From: Agapanthus africanus
Lineage: Eukaryota; Streptophyta; Magnoliopsida; Asparagales; Amaryllidaceae
Length of the DNA stretch: 64,000 bases
NCBI GenBank assembly: GCA_030015575.1
Contig: CM057338.1
Location: 826,328,353 to 826,392,352, forward strand
Reading direction: 5' to 3'
Under the pieces are notes generated by a model. It had not been told where the DNA came from. It did not search any database and was given only the letters and a program-made list of their open reading frames with translations. A program made the position numbers and the translations under genes. Shown here one piece after another: positions 33,788 through 44,957 of this stretch. Each line of letters begins with the position of its first letter. The first letter of the stretch is position 1.

Positions 33788-34022
33788 TGCTAAAGGAGTC
33801 ACTCCCAGTGAAGGGATCTCGGTCCTTTCCTCGTCGAATGAGGTGCGGGATATATCATATATATCGCTGTGCAAAGCAAAAAACCAAAAGCAGTCAAAAG
33901 CAAACCGAGTCTGTAGTATCTGCCAGTTATTGCTAAAGGAGTCACTCCCGGTGAAGGGATCTCGGTCCTTTCCTCATCGAATAAGGTGCGGGGTATATCA
34001 TATATACCGCTGTGCAAAGCAA
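33788..34022 (-). repeat. Two-copy leader repeat, Cop-F
   Basis: Copies begin at 33788 and 33931 on the plus strand (TGCTAAAGGAGTCACTCCC, then GGGATCTCGGTCC and a GATATATCATATAT stretch). Each is about 100 bp, period 143. The homologous repeat is also doubled in Cop-H and single in Cop-E. Confidence 0.85.
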
Positions 34023-34450
34023 GAACTGTAGCTACCTGTTTTATTTTAAAATTCGATTCCACAACATCATAGGTTTCTCATCTTTCATTAATCACATTAA
34101 TGAAGTCCCATCATTTAAATACCTAAACATCACAGATAGATATGACGTACACTTATGCCATCCGCATTCGCCTCGATGTCCCCTCGTGCATCGTTAGGTT
34201 AGGTAACTAACGACAGAGCAGGGCAGGGCTAGCGCGGGTGTAAAACATAAGTAACGTCTATATAATATATCATATCTACTATATACTATATCCATCACAG
34301 AATCACAACACAGATATCGCAGCAGAATCAACATATGAAATATTGGATATACTAGGACGTCCGTGTTTTCAATACGAGCCAGTATAAAACACGGATTCCA
34401 CGGTCGTGATGAATAGCCAATCCCACACCCCTAGACCCCTACGAGAGCGG

Positions 34451-34538
34451 CAAGCAACCCTGCCAATTCTAGGGTTAGGAGACCCGGACTCGACTCCTCG
34501 AGTTGGTCTCCCACTGGACCCCAGAACCCGGTTACTTG
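34451..34538 (-). ncRNA. 88-nt stem-closed leader domain, Cop-F
   Basis: Closing stem CAAGTAACC / GGTTGCTTG with one wobble pair. The inner hairpin GGAGACC/GGTCTCC encloses CTCGA/TCGAG. Followed by CCGCTCTCGTAGGGGTC. Confidence 0.6.
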
Positions 34539-35578
34539 TGCTCCCCTCCTTGGGTCTATCCTAATGCGGAAAAGTAAATAATATACAAAAGGTGACAACT
34601 GCCGCTACCTGGAAGTGCCCCAAATAAAAGAATATTACATACAAGTTTTTACATGAATGAAAATGAAAAACACTCATCTCACATAAAAAACCCCGGCTAT
34701 TCGAACACGACGATCCAATATAACATATCCAGCAACACATAACATCACATGTCATCAACGTAAGTAAGTATGCATACCCCAATTGTCGTTGACATATAGC
34801 AACGAAACCGGCGATATCACATATTACACTTACGGTCACAGAAAAGAAAGTGTAAAACTACAACAATTGGAATCCGCAACTTTTTTAGACATCGCATGCC
34901 TAACAGATATAAATCCCGCATTTTAGTCTCATTATCGAAAACTCTTTTCAATATCAAGTGAAACTAAACCGCTAGATTTATAACATTCATTCAGTTATCT
35001 CATAACTGTTTGTGAATTCCAATTATTGTATCACATTCCAGATAAACAGAAAATGTTAAACTTTCCGATCGAACAGTCGAATACCCAAGTTTTCCCGATA
35101 CAGCTCAACACATGAAATAAGTCTAACAACATTCAGTTCGTGCCTCAGTACCAACGGTCCAGCCATAGAAGGGTCAAGCCAACGCCTCACATGTGGCACG
35201 CCGTACTGCCCCAAACCCGAAGGTTCAAAAGGCAGTTCAAGACGGTCACATAATCGAGTTAAGATTTGTTGTCTTCTAGAGGGTCCATCGCGTTACTTGC
35301 ACTACTTAGAACGTCGTTAAACTACGGAAAAATCCAACACTTGGAAATTTCCCGACAGGGGAAAAATTGGGTATTTATATTCGGTCGAACTTTTTAACAT
35401 ATTCTGAAAATTATCCAGAAAAACACAAAGACAAAATTTGATAATCCGATCGAAACTTTGATTCCCAATAATACCCCAGAATACTCTTCTGTATAGTCAC
35501 AACAAAATATCCCAGAAAACACAGCATTGAATTATATGAGTTACTGTGCAGAAAACATCACACAAAGGAACAGTAAGG

Positions 35579-35624
35579 CCGCGGAACCGCCGCATCATGC
35601 ATAGCACGTGCCGCGGTTCCGCGG
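35579..35624 (-). ncRNA. GC-rich hairpin downstream of PBS, Cop-F
   Basis: CCGCGGAACCGC and CCGCGGTTCCGCGG in opposite orientation around an AT-richer middle; roughly 187 nt from the primer site. Confidence 0.6.
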
Positions 35625-35810
35625 TGGAAAAGTTGATTCAGGCCCTTGAATTTCACAGTAATTCAAATAACACCCTGCTTGATTTTCTGCATATTTTTAA
35701 TTGACAAAAATCCCACTTTTTAGAAAAAGTCCAGAGAGCTATTTTGGGGTAAGGTTTTCGGTTCGTCCGGCTTTCAAACTCCGTCAGGACTTCGCCTAAG
35801 GCTCTAGCTA

Positions 35811-35823
35811 GGCTCTGATGCCA
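35811..35823 (-). other. Primer binding site, Cop-F
   Basis: TGGCATCAGAGCC on the minus strand, one base from the standard initiator Met-tRNA complement. Confidence 0.88.
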
Positions 35824-35824
35824 G

Positions 35825-38040
35825 TGAAAGGTTCCTAGGCACCCTATAGAGGTCACACAAGGCATCGAACATGCCAATTTAAAATTTTACGGTGCCGAGA
35901 AACCCTAGACTACGGATCGTTGCTAGAAATCTAGGCGAAAAGTAAACTAGTTAACACTTAACTACAAGGATATGGAAATTACAACCTTTGTAGATCCGGA
36001 TATCCACCTCCACGGCTCCGCAACGAAGTCTCCTCGCTGTCCATGTCGAACCCCGGGCTCTAGCGTCGGCTTCATCGGAGAATGAACGGGCTTGGTCATC
36101 GACGACGATGCCGAAGATGATCTACGTCGAGGCATCGCTAGATCAAGCTCCCACTTCACAAAGTGATGAAACTTGTGAAGGAAACACACTCTACTACTTG
36201 GCAAGAGGTAGAGGATGAAGAAATAGGAGGTGGGTTCTCTTTAGAATTGGATTTCTCACTCTCAAGCTCAAGTTGCCATTGATGGCCTCAAGGTTTCAAA
36301 CTTGAAGATGAAGAAGAAGATGAGCTAGAAAAATGATAAGTCTTTTAAAATAAAAAGAAAAAGGAATACTTATCATAATTCTTACTAGGGTTAAGTTTAG
36401 AGAATAGACCATGGTTAATGGATGGGTTAGGGTTAAGCATGATGACAAGAAAGGTTAAGAAGTCAAAGCTTCATGAAGCTTCAACTAAAAGACAAAGAAA
36501 GCCACCATTCTATTTTAAATCATTTCCAAATAAATAAATGAACAAATAAATAAATGAATATGCAAAACCCTAATCAACACTTAACCATGGTTTTAATTCT
36601 TTACACTTAACTAAATAATCAAGTATCATCAAACATGATACAAGTATGTGCACGAAAATATATCACATATACAACTCGCACATCAAGTGAGAAAATCCAT
36701 ATAAAGTGAACCAATACTAGTTAATGCAAAGTAATATATCAAATATATAATTATACATTAAATCATTAAATCAACATTTGATTCAATGATCCGGTCATGT
36801 CGCACATAACCGACTAGTATTCAATGTATCGATTTATCGAATCAATGATTCGATAACTAGGTCATATCGAATATAACCAATCGAAACATTTATCGCGAGA
36901 ATGAAATGCGGTATCACATACACGCATTATTCTCGGTCCTGCACATATCCCATATGCGCTCCTATTTCGTTTCGCTTGAGCCAGGAAACCTCTGTGTAGG
37001 ACTCTAAAGACTAATCAATACGCCGGTAGCAGATGATGATCATATCAAGCATCCACAAGCCGCAAGCGGTCTGCTAAACGTAACGGCCACCCGGGTATTG
37101 AGCGATCAGAAGATCGACGAGCTAGCCCGCTCACACTCCTGCGAATCCGACCAGTAACACTTACCGTACAGTCCGGTCTGTTCGTCTGATACGTCGCATA
37201 TCAAGTCTAGGGGTGGTGAACGTCAGACCCCAATAACCGATAAGTCGTGCCGATGTGAGGCTCATAACGGGTCGAGAAACTACTGGTAACACTTACCAGC
37301 AAATCTCTGATCAGCCCTGGCCAGGGACTTCCCTGTTACGGCCAATCGAGCACAGCGCAACATCAACCCCCAATACCGAGAGAGACGAAACCCCTCCTAT
37401 CGTTCATTGCCTCCATGTGACTCGGGACTGTACCCAAAGACCACCGTTTTGCACGCCCTCATGGACGTGGTAAGGTGGAGATCAAAGCACAGTGGGAATC
37501 ACACAAGGCTCTATGACGATCTCGGGTCTACAGACTAACCTGTACAAGTGTCACCTAAGAACTGCCATCTGACGTGAGGTATAATACCATCTGGGAGTTC
37601 TCGGCGAGTCCGTCCAGTGTACCCAGTCTCCACTGAGCACCCGTATACCATCTCTGATGTCAAACACCAATGGATATGGGATCATCCATCGCTCATCGCA
37701 TGGGTCGAGAAGCGTATACGCTAGTCTACTCAGGTATATCGATGCCCTGTCTCGATACACCCACGACTAGGGACCTTGAAGGATGTACTTATGGACTACC
37801 ATGTCCCTACTAGTATGATCTGCATCATAGTCCAGGTAGTCAAGTACACATCCTAAGGGCTTTACCAACATGTAACCATAAGACAGTTTAAAGAGACTAG
37901 TGTACATGTTAAGATAAAGAGTAACCAGATAGCATACTATCATATCGAGAAAGAAAGTCATCTCTATATATGTCCAAGCATCCAATATAATATACAACGT
38001 CTGTACAATACTGGCCTCTAGGGCATACATACAACTAACA
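35825..38040 (-). repeat. Cop-F 5' LTR
   Basis: 2216 bp, same length as its partner at 27491-29706. Right-hand TSD TGTAG at 38041-38045. Confidence 0.95.
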
Positions 38041-38909
38041 TGTAGGATATCCAAAATATTCGATGGGATATCCGTTCTACCACACCGAGGAATAGAAGGT
38101 GTGAGTTACTCGCCATGCCACCTTTTTAAATTGGCAATTTCTTGCAAAAGGAACAAGTGGGAACGCGGTAGAATTGGAAGAAATTCCAGAAGGACAAACT
38201 ATAACCTAAGGTTTAATAGAACCAGTAGATTCAATAATCCCAGACGAACCTCAACCACTCCGCAGATCTATTAGGATTTCTCATCCGCCCGAGAGATACT
38301 ACGGTTTTCTCATAGACGGGGATCGAGAGGATTGCATCTTGGAAGAAGATAATCCTACTAGTTTTAGGTTAGCCATTATCAGTAGGGACTCATATAAGTG
38401 GCTGGATGCTATGCGATCCGAAATGGAGTCCATGTACACCAATAAAGTGTAGACCTTGGATATTGCTCCATCTGGGGTAAAACCCGTTGGATGCAAATGG
38501 ATCTACAAAAGGAAATTTGGTGTAGATGGACAGGTGGAAACCTATAAGGATAGATTTGTTGCAAAAGGTTTTCGTCAAAGACCAGGTATGGACTATGACG
38601 AAACCTTTTCTCCAGTGGCTATGCTCAAATCCATTTAGATCCTACTTGCCATTGCTGCCTTTCATGACTATGAGATCTGGCAGATGGACATAAAAACGGC
38701 TTTTCTAAATGGAAGTTTAGAAGAGTGCGTTTATATGGATCAGCCGGTATCACCTGATCAGGGAGATCGTTGATCGCCGGGAGATCGAGGTGAAGAGAGT
38801 AGATTCGGAGAATAACACTGCAGATCCATTCACGAAGGCCATACCCCAGACTCAGTTTGAGCGGCTGATCGAGATGATAGGTCTTCGATACGCCATTACA
38901 TGGCCTTAG
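38041..38909 (+). pseudogene. pol: Cop-E pol, distal part with internal RT-RNase H deletion
   Basis: Resumes at the Cop-F TSD as GYPKYSMGYPFYHTEE (the frame was LCKFV before the insertion). It has stops at the EEQ and following positions, then the linker LRRSIRISHPPERYYGFL and RT GCKWIYKRKFGVDG, RQRPGMDYDETFSPVAMLKS, MDIKTAFLNG. At about 38745 CVYMDQP jumps directly to YHLIREIVDRREIEVKR, so YVDD and the RNase H core are deleted. It ends YAITWP-stop at 38909, ahead of AAGTGGGAGAT and the LTR. Confidence 0.88.
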
Positions 38910-38923
38910 TGCAAGTGGGAGAT

Positions 38924-40965
38924 TGTTAGTGTATATGCCCTAGAGGCCATTACTGTATCATACTAGTTTGTATAATACTTAATGGAAGCTTGGGATATTC
39001 ACAGTTGTATAGACAATCTTGCTCTTTCTACTTTAATGTGTGCATGTGTTTCTTTTAGCATATCGCCTATACACATTACCGGAGCCCTTAGGATCTTTGC
39101 TTGATTACCAGCGTTGTGATGGCAGTCACACTAGTGGGGGCTGGGTAATCTACAAGCACATCCTTATACAGGTCCCTAGTCGTAGGATTATCGAGACGGG
39201 GTATCGATACTCCGGAGTAGACTAGTGTATACGCTTCTCATTCCAGGAGGGGAGATGGTCTGTCCCACAGCCATCAGTACGCCGTACTGGAGATAGTATG
39301 CAGGTGCTCGTTAGGTTACGAATACACTGGACAGGACTCGCTGGGAACTATTGGTTGGTATTATGCCTATCGTCAGTTATCAGTTCCCAGGTGACATGAG
39401 TACAGCTTAGTCCGTTGACTTGACACTGTCACTTCGCCTCGAGTGTGTTCCCACTGTTCTTAGATTGCTACCCTACCACGGCTCAAATGAGTCGTGAAAA
39501 CAGGTAGCAGTTGGGTGTAGTCCCGAAGCACTTGGAGGCAGTGACGGTTAGACAGGATTCGTCTCTCCCGGAATTGGGGCTTGATATCGCGCTGTGTCTA
39601 GGAGAGCCATTACACAAAGTCCCTGGGCAGGGAAAGCGAGATATACCGGTAGCGTTTCCAGTGTTATCTCAGAGTGTTCTGGGCTACACTCCGACACGAC
39701 TTGTACTGCTATTAGGGGACTGACATTTACCGCCCTTAGGCCCGCCATGCGATACTCTCGGACAAACAGACCGGACTGTACGGAGACTGTCACATTCAGG
39801 CTCAGTAGGAGTTCAGATGGGTTCACCTCATCAGTCTTCTTATCGGCATCTACCTGGGGACCGTTACGTACAGCTAGTACCACTTGCGGCCTGTGGTTAG
39901 ACCCACTGCCAGCGTAGTGTCGAGTCTTTAGAGTCCCACACAGAGGGCTATTCGCCTTTGGGCAAACAGAGTAGAGGTCGCATGGTTTTGCGACGGGGTT
40001 CGTTCACATCCGCGCACTTGTGCACGTTTTGTGTCCGGGCAGTTATTACTAGTGGGCTTTGGTTTAAGCCAGATCCTAGTATTTATTTTGGGATTAGTTT
40101 TTTCTCATTGTATTCGTGTTCCTCTGAACACGGATGCGGGTGTGTATGCACAGTTGACAGAGGCAGAGGATTCTCATTAGGGTTGTTGGTTGTTGAATAG
40201 GGTTGTTGACTGTTGACTTTTTCCAAACCCTAATGAGAATGAGAGATATGATTAATGATATTAATTATGGATAATTTTTCCATGGTTAGGTTGACCATTT
40301 TACTTTTGTTGACCTTTTGACTTTGGTTGACCGGTTGACTTATGTGGACAATTTAACCATCATCATTTAACATGAAAGATACTTCTTGATTCTTGCAAAT
40401 TTCATTTAATGTGAAATGATAATGGTCATTCCAAATGAATCATCACAATTTCTTTAATTATTATTATTATTTCATAATTCTCTCATATGAGAGCATGGTT
40501 GCAAAAAGGTCCTCATTCTCTCTTGCTCTTTCTCTCTCATGTTTTTGAGCTCTCCCTCTTCTTCTCAAAGCTCTCATCTTTATGTGTTGAGAACCATGAG
40601 CTCTTGAGATAAAACCATCAAAACTCGTCTATACTCTTTCTAGGGTTCTAGGTTTAGCAAGCCAAGCACTTTAGTTACCTCTTGGTTGAGGTAGGAGCTC
40701 AAGGTAGAGGCCTTCCGGTGGATCTTTCTTCGGCAAAGAGAAGACGACGAGGAGGAGCCGTTCAAACCACTCAAAGGAGCAAGAAGAGAAGGAGTTCAAG
40801 ACCTAGGTATAACCTTCTAACCGAGTAGCTAAACTTGTAGTTAGTTTGTTAGTTTTTTGTTTAGCAAAGATCCTCTAGTTCTAGTCCATGTTACCTTGTG
40901 TTAAAAATCGTTTTTTACCTATTCCGCCTCCCCGTAAGCACCAGGGTGGGTAACGTGGACTTACA
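38924..40965 (+). repeat. LTR shared by Cop-E (3') and Cop-G (5')
   Basis: 2042-bp LTR, TGTTAGTGTATATGCC...GGACTTACA. It is preceded by the polypurine tract of Cop-E and followed by the primer site of Cop-G, both in plus orientation. A single LTR between two interiors points to unequal recombination. It lacks about 26 bp near 39013 present in Cop-D, and contains seven TTGAC cores between 40206 and 40340. Confidence 0.9.
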
Positions 40966-40966
40966 G

Positions 40967-40979
40967 TGGTATCAGAACC
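40967..40979 (+). other. Primer binding site, Cop-G
   Basis: TGGTATCAGAACC, one mismatch to the initiator Met-tRNA complement. Confidence 0.88.
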
Positions 40980-41173
40980 TAGCTAAACAACAACTAGCAT
41001 GTTAGCAAAGTGTTTAGAACTTCGATCCGAAAAAAAATCGCGAAACATGTCAAAAATTCATACTTTCTGCCGATTTTTAAAACAGCCCTAAAAATATTTC
41101 CACATACCTTAAAAATCGGTGCAGGGTTTTTTATGAACAGGCAAGAAAAACGAGCCCATGACTCGGTCAAAGC

Positions 41174-41220
41174 GCCGCGGAAGTGCGGCGAAACCAAGCG
41201 TTTCGCCGCGGTTCCGCGGC
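41174..41220 (+). ncRNA. GC-rich hairpin downstream of PBS, Cop-G
   Basis: Arms GCCGCGGAAGTGCGGCGAAA and its near complement ending CCGCGGTTCCGCGGC; two mismatches in the centre. 194 nt after the primer site. Confidence 0.66.
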
Positions 41221-41688
41221 CGAGTTGACTCGGCCGCGTCTCGGATTTCCTGCAGTTTGTTCAGCTTGTTGTTATGTGATTTTTAATATATTTTGTTTCT
41301 GCCCAGATTATCTAGAGAACAATGTTGTGTTTGGGGTAGATACAAATCGGTATTTTGATCGAAGTTCTACAAAGTTTTGCTAAATGGCTATATCTGTAAT
41401 GTGATATATGCACTGAAGGTCGACTAATTGCTATACGTCGATTAGTGGGGATTGTGCATATCTGTGATCTGTAATGTTGTTGGATTGTATATATGAACTT
41501 GTTGGATTGTTGCGGATGAATAGCCGGGGTTTGTAAGATGAGAGTTTCTTTATCTTTCATTTGATATAATATGTAAATTGATGTAATATTATTTTTATGG
41601 CCGCACATCCGGGATGAGGTTGTAGCCGCCATTGTATATTATTTCTTTTACTGTTTTTGCTCTTAAGATAGACCCAAGGAGGGGTGCA

Positions 41689-41776
41689 CAAACTACCGAG
41701 TACTTTGAAGTGCCGAGTGGCCTACTCACGTTGTTGAGGGAGATTGCTTCACTTCGGGTACTTGGCGGGTAGTTTG
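41689..41776 (+). ncRNA. 88-nt stem-closed leader domain, Cop-G
   Basis: CAAACTACC / GGTAGTTTG closing stem, identical to Cop-A and Cop-I, followed by CCGCACCCGTAGGGGTC. Confidence 0.6.
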
Positions 41777-42339
41777 CCGCACCCGTAGGGGTCTAGGGTG
41801 GGGTTTGGCTATTCATCGCGACCGTGTAATCCATCTTTCGTTGCAGGCTCGAACGAAACGCGGATTCCTAGCATATCCAATGTGTTCATCTGTGATCTGG
41901 AATGGCTATCATTGCATCTGACGAATGTATATATCTATATATGATATCTAGTAGGCGTTGCTTATGTTTTGCATCCGCGCTAGTCCAGCCCCCGCTCTGT
42001 CGTTAGTTAAGTAACCTAACGGGTGATGACGGGGCCCCGTGGCGAATGCGAATGGTATAAGCATACGTCATATTTTCGTTGTTTCCTGCAATGGTAGGAT
42101 TAATTGATGGGACGCATTAAATTAATGCAAGAAAATAAACCAAAGTTAAGTCGTTGGAACAATTTCAAAACCACTCGGTTTCTTTTCAAAACAGAAAACT
42201 TTTAAAACGCGGAGCTTGAACCACTCCTTTTAAAAGCCATCACGTTCCTTCGATTATATCAAGTTCACTGTGTTCACGGTTTCGCCAAAACCATTCGTAG
42301 CCCTCCGTCATTTCATATGGATAGTCAATAGTATTCAAG

Positions 42340-42549
42340 CTGTGTTTGTTGGCCAAAGTCAAGGCATAGTAATTGGTAGCTATTGGATATTCATATGTAG
42401 CATAGATAGATGCGTTGGTTTGGGACAGTCGTACTGCCTTGTTGGCCAAAGTCAAGGGTAGGTATGGGTGGGTTCAAATTAACCTGGAAAATGACGGGTA
42501 GAACTTGACATGTGACTTATGATTTGTTGGCCAAAGTCAAGGTCATAAG
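42340..42549 (+). ncRNA. Three-stem-loop array in Cop-G leader
   Basis: SL1 42340-42369 (CTGTG/CATAG, one G-U), SL2 42430-42466 (CGTAC/GTATG, one G-U) and SL3 42516-42549 (CTTATGA/TCATAAG). Loops TTGGCCAAAGTCAAGG in all three. Confidence 0.65.
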
Positions 42550-43078
42550 AGCATAGGGAAAAAATCCACATCGGGAGTTTCTAAAGAAACTGAAACTTGC
42601 TAGTGCTGCATAGCATTTGGAGTATGATGATTCTGGTAGGATTCCTTCAGCTTTATCACACGATGATATTTGGATCCCGATCCTACTGTGAGTATATGCT
42701 ACTCCTCGGGAAACTTTCTTACTTAACGATCAATGCTATAAACTAAGTAGTTGTCTAGAAAAGTGTTAGCGGGGCTACGCCCACAGGGAAAAGAGGTTAT
42801 TTAATTAAGGAACTTCGCGAAAGCGTCGTAAAACCTCCCTCGAAGTACCAACACTGGCCTGGCTGAACGGTTAAGCAAGTATTGTACGGTGAGATTGATC
42901 CCGACTAATTCTTCTTTTTTTGGTTTGAGGAAGGATTCAAGAAACAGTGGGAGCCATCCTGTTTAGATAAATTAAAAACCAATCTAAACTTGCAAAAGCA
43001 TCGTGCTAAGTGTTTTCTTCTCTCTCTCTTAATTGCAGCGACCCTGTGACCAGACATAGGTTACATCTAGATAATAAA

Positions 43079-43740
43079 ATGACTGAATCTGACTGTTATG
43101 ACTGGCAAAAGTCTGTCCAGATGACCATTACCCATGACAAGCTGGGACACCGCCTGACTAATCAAACCCCTGCCGTCTCAGGACCAGTTTCCCCTGTCAC
43201 GGATATTGATATCCGTAAGACATCGGAAAAAGACTATGCGAATGCCAAGTGCCTCGTGTTGGCCTCAGTTGATGGTGCATACTAGAGGCAGCACGAGAAG
43301 ATGGACTTAGCTTCTGTCTTCCACCATAACAAAGATTTATATGGAGAGCAATCTCGTATCGCAAGATATGAGACCTCGAACGAATTGCTTCAAGCGAAGT
43401 TGACATTCGGGTCATCTGTAGGGGACAACGTCTGTATAGAGACTAGCTATTTTGATGAGCTCACGGACCTGAAGACCACGTTGAAGTACGGGTCAAGTAC
43501 TGACTTGATTCTACAGTCTCTGCCCTCTACTTATACGCTGAAGAAAACTAGGGAAGAAGAAGGAAAGGGAAGGGCAAAAGTTTCGGGACTAGATGTAGTG
43601 AAGGAGGGACGTTCCTATTATTACGGGAAAGAACATTGGCAGAAGGATTGCAGGGCTAGCAAAGCCAGTAGCCAGGATTCGAAGCATGTTGTGGCTTCGG
43701 CTTCGGGTGTGTTTGTAATAGAAAACTGTATGTCAATTAA
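43079..43740 (+). pseudogene. gag: Cop-G Gag, internally deleted, zinc knuckle lost
   Basis: Frame opens at ATG 43079. The N-terminal capsid region is diverged (DWQKSVQMTITHDKLGHRL). A TAG at 43283-43285 interrupts it, and the frame resumes with MDLASVFHHNKDLYGEQSRIARYE. After LQSLPSTYT the sequence jumps to KKTREEEGKGRAK, losing the middle of Gag and most of the basic linker. The knuckle reads SYYYGKEHWQKDC: the first two Cys are gone, so zinc binding should be lost. It continues in frame into protease. Confidence 0.85.
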
Positions 43741-44957
43741 CCCTGCTTCCTGGGTATTGGATACCGGATCAAGATCTCACATCTGTAATTCATTACAGGC
43801 TCTGAGAAACCGTAGAGTTATCAGGATAGGTGATATGACTCTCAGGGTTGCCAACGGAATGAGCGTGGATGCTGAATCCGTAGGGGAATATCGCCTTGGA
43901 TTAACAAGTGGGCAGATATTGATTCTGCGTAACTGTTTGTATGTACCTAGTATAGCTTGTAATATCATATATGTATCCTTACTTTCTAAGGAAGGATATG
44001 ATTTTACTTTTGTAAGCGATGTGGTCCACATCCACCTAAATCAAGTTCTGATTGGGTCAGGTACATTAGAAAATGGAATATATGTACTGAATCAAGCTCA
44101 GGTTTTTAGTGTCCAGAACACACTTAAAAGAAAGTCTCCGGACACAAATCAGGCTTTCTTATGGCATTGTAGACTGAGTCACATTAATGAGACACGGTTA
44201 ACAAAGTTACATAAAGAGGGATACTTGAATCCGTTCGAGTATCAGTCTTATGCTACTTGTGAATCTTGTCTCATGGGAAAGATGACAAAAACTCCGTTCA
44301 CTGGACACGGAGTAAGAGCGAGCGAGCTCTTGGGACTTATACACAGTGACGTGTGTAGTCCAATGTCTATAAATGCGCGAAGTGGTTATTCATACTTCAT
44401 TACTTTTACGGATGATTTCTCTAGGAATGGACATGTCTTCCTGATGAAGCATAAATCCGAGGCCTTTGAGAAATTTCGGGAATACAAGAATGAAGTTGAA
44501 AAACAAACAGGCAAAAGTATCAAGACATTGAGATCTGATCGAGGTGGTGAATACTTAAGTGCCGAGTTTCTGGACTACTTAAAAGAGAATGGAATTCTCT
44601 CTCAGCTTACTCCTCCATACACACCACAACATAACGGTATATCAGAAAGGCGGAATCGAACCCTATTGGATATGGTTCGTTCCATAAGGCTGAGTTACCG
44701 CGATCTTTCTGGGGTTATGCACTAGAAACAGCTACATATCTTTTGAACCGAGTTCCAACTAAGTCAGTGCCTACCACACCATATCAGATGTGGAGTGGGA
44801 AGAGACCCTATCTTAAACACATTAAGACATGGGGATGTCCAGCTTTTGTTAAAAAGCAATATGCGGACAAACTCAAGGCACGCTCAGTACAGTGCAAGTT
44901 TGTGGGATATCCAAAGAACTCCAAGGGATATTTCTTCTATTACGCAGAGGAACAAAA
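43741..44957 (+). pseudogene. pol: Cop-G protease and integrase, frameshifted and cut by Cop-I
   Basis: Protease site DTGSRSHIC has Arg for the usual second Gly. Integrase: WHCRLSHINETRL, CESCLMG, HSDVCSPM, FTDDFSRN, RSDRGGEYLSAEF, PQHNGISERRNR, so the catalytic residues are present. Around 44685 roughly 7 bases are missing relative to MVRSMMSNAELP, causing a frameshift (ORF end 44725). The other frame picks up LNRVPTKSVPTTPYQMW to YYAEEQN, where Cop-I was inserted at 44957/44958. RT and RNase H should lie beyond the window. Confidence 0.88.

Larger units (their letters stand above)
32967..35824 (-). other. Cop-F untranslated leader
   Basis: 2.86 kb. From the primer side: primer site 35823-35811, GC hairpin 35624-35579, 88-nt domain 34538-34451, GTCGTTAGTTACC block near 34210, two copies of a roughly 100-bp repeat 143 bp apart, the three-stem-loop array 33646-33432, and a pyrimidine tract ending in CAG at 33003. 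No protein gene. Confidence 0.82.
27491..38040 (-). mobile_element. Cop-F: complete gag-less Angela-type copia element
   Basis: Complete 10.55-kb minus-strand element with two 2216-bp LTRs, primer site (35823-35811), leader, Pol frame broken by one amber codon, polypurine tract and TSD TGTAG (27486-27490, 38041-38045). By eye the LTRs differ at about 11 positions, roughly 0.5 percent. It lacks gag entirely yet transposed recently, so Gag must have come from another element. It was inserted in the Cop-E integrase frame. Confidence 0.95.
18097..40965 (+). mobile_element. Cop-E: 5'-truncated, gag-less copia element with nested insertions
   Basis: Plus-strand element whose pieces are 18097-18417, 23927-25191, 26483-27490, 38046-38923 and the 3' LTR 38924-40965. 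The breaks are explained by Cop-D, Gyp2 and Cop-F, each with a 5-bp TSD. The 5' LTR, primer site and first part of the leader are missing because of the inverted fusion to Cop-C. Gag is absent and most of RT-RNase H is deleted. It is decayed, with several stops. Confidence 0.85.
40966..43078 (+). other. Cop-G untranslated leader
   Basis: Contains the primer site, GC hairpin 41174-41220, 88-nt domain 41689-41776, GCGCTAGTCCAGCC and GTCGTTAGTTAAGTAACC blocks (41974-42020), the three-stem-loop array 42340-42549 and a pyrimidine tract ending in CAG at 43038. No gene seen. Confidence 0.82.
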
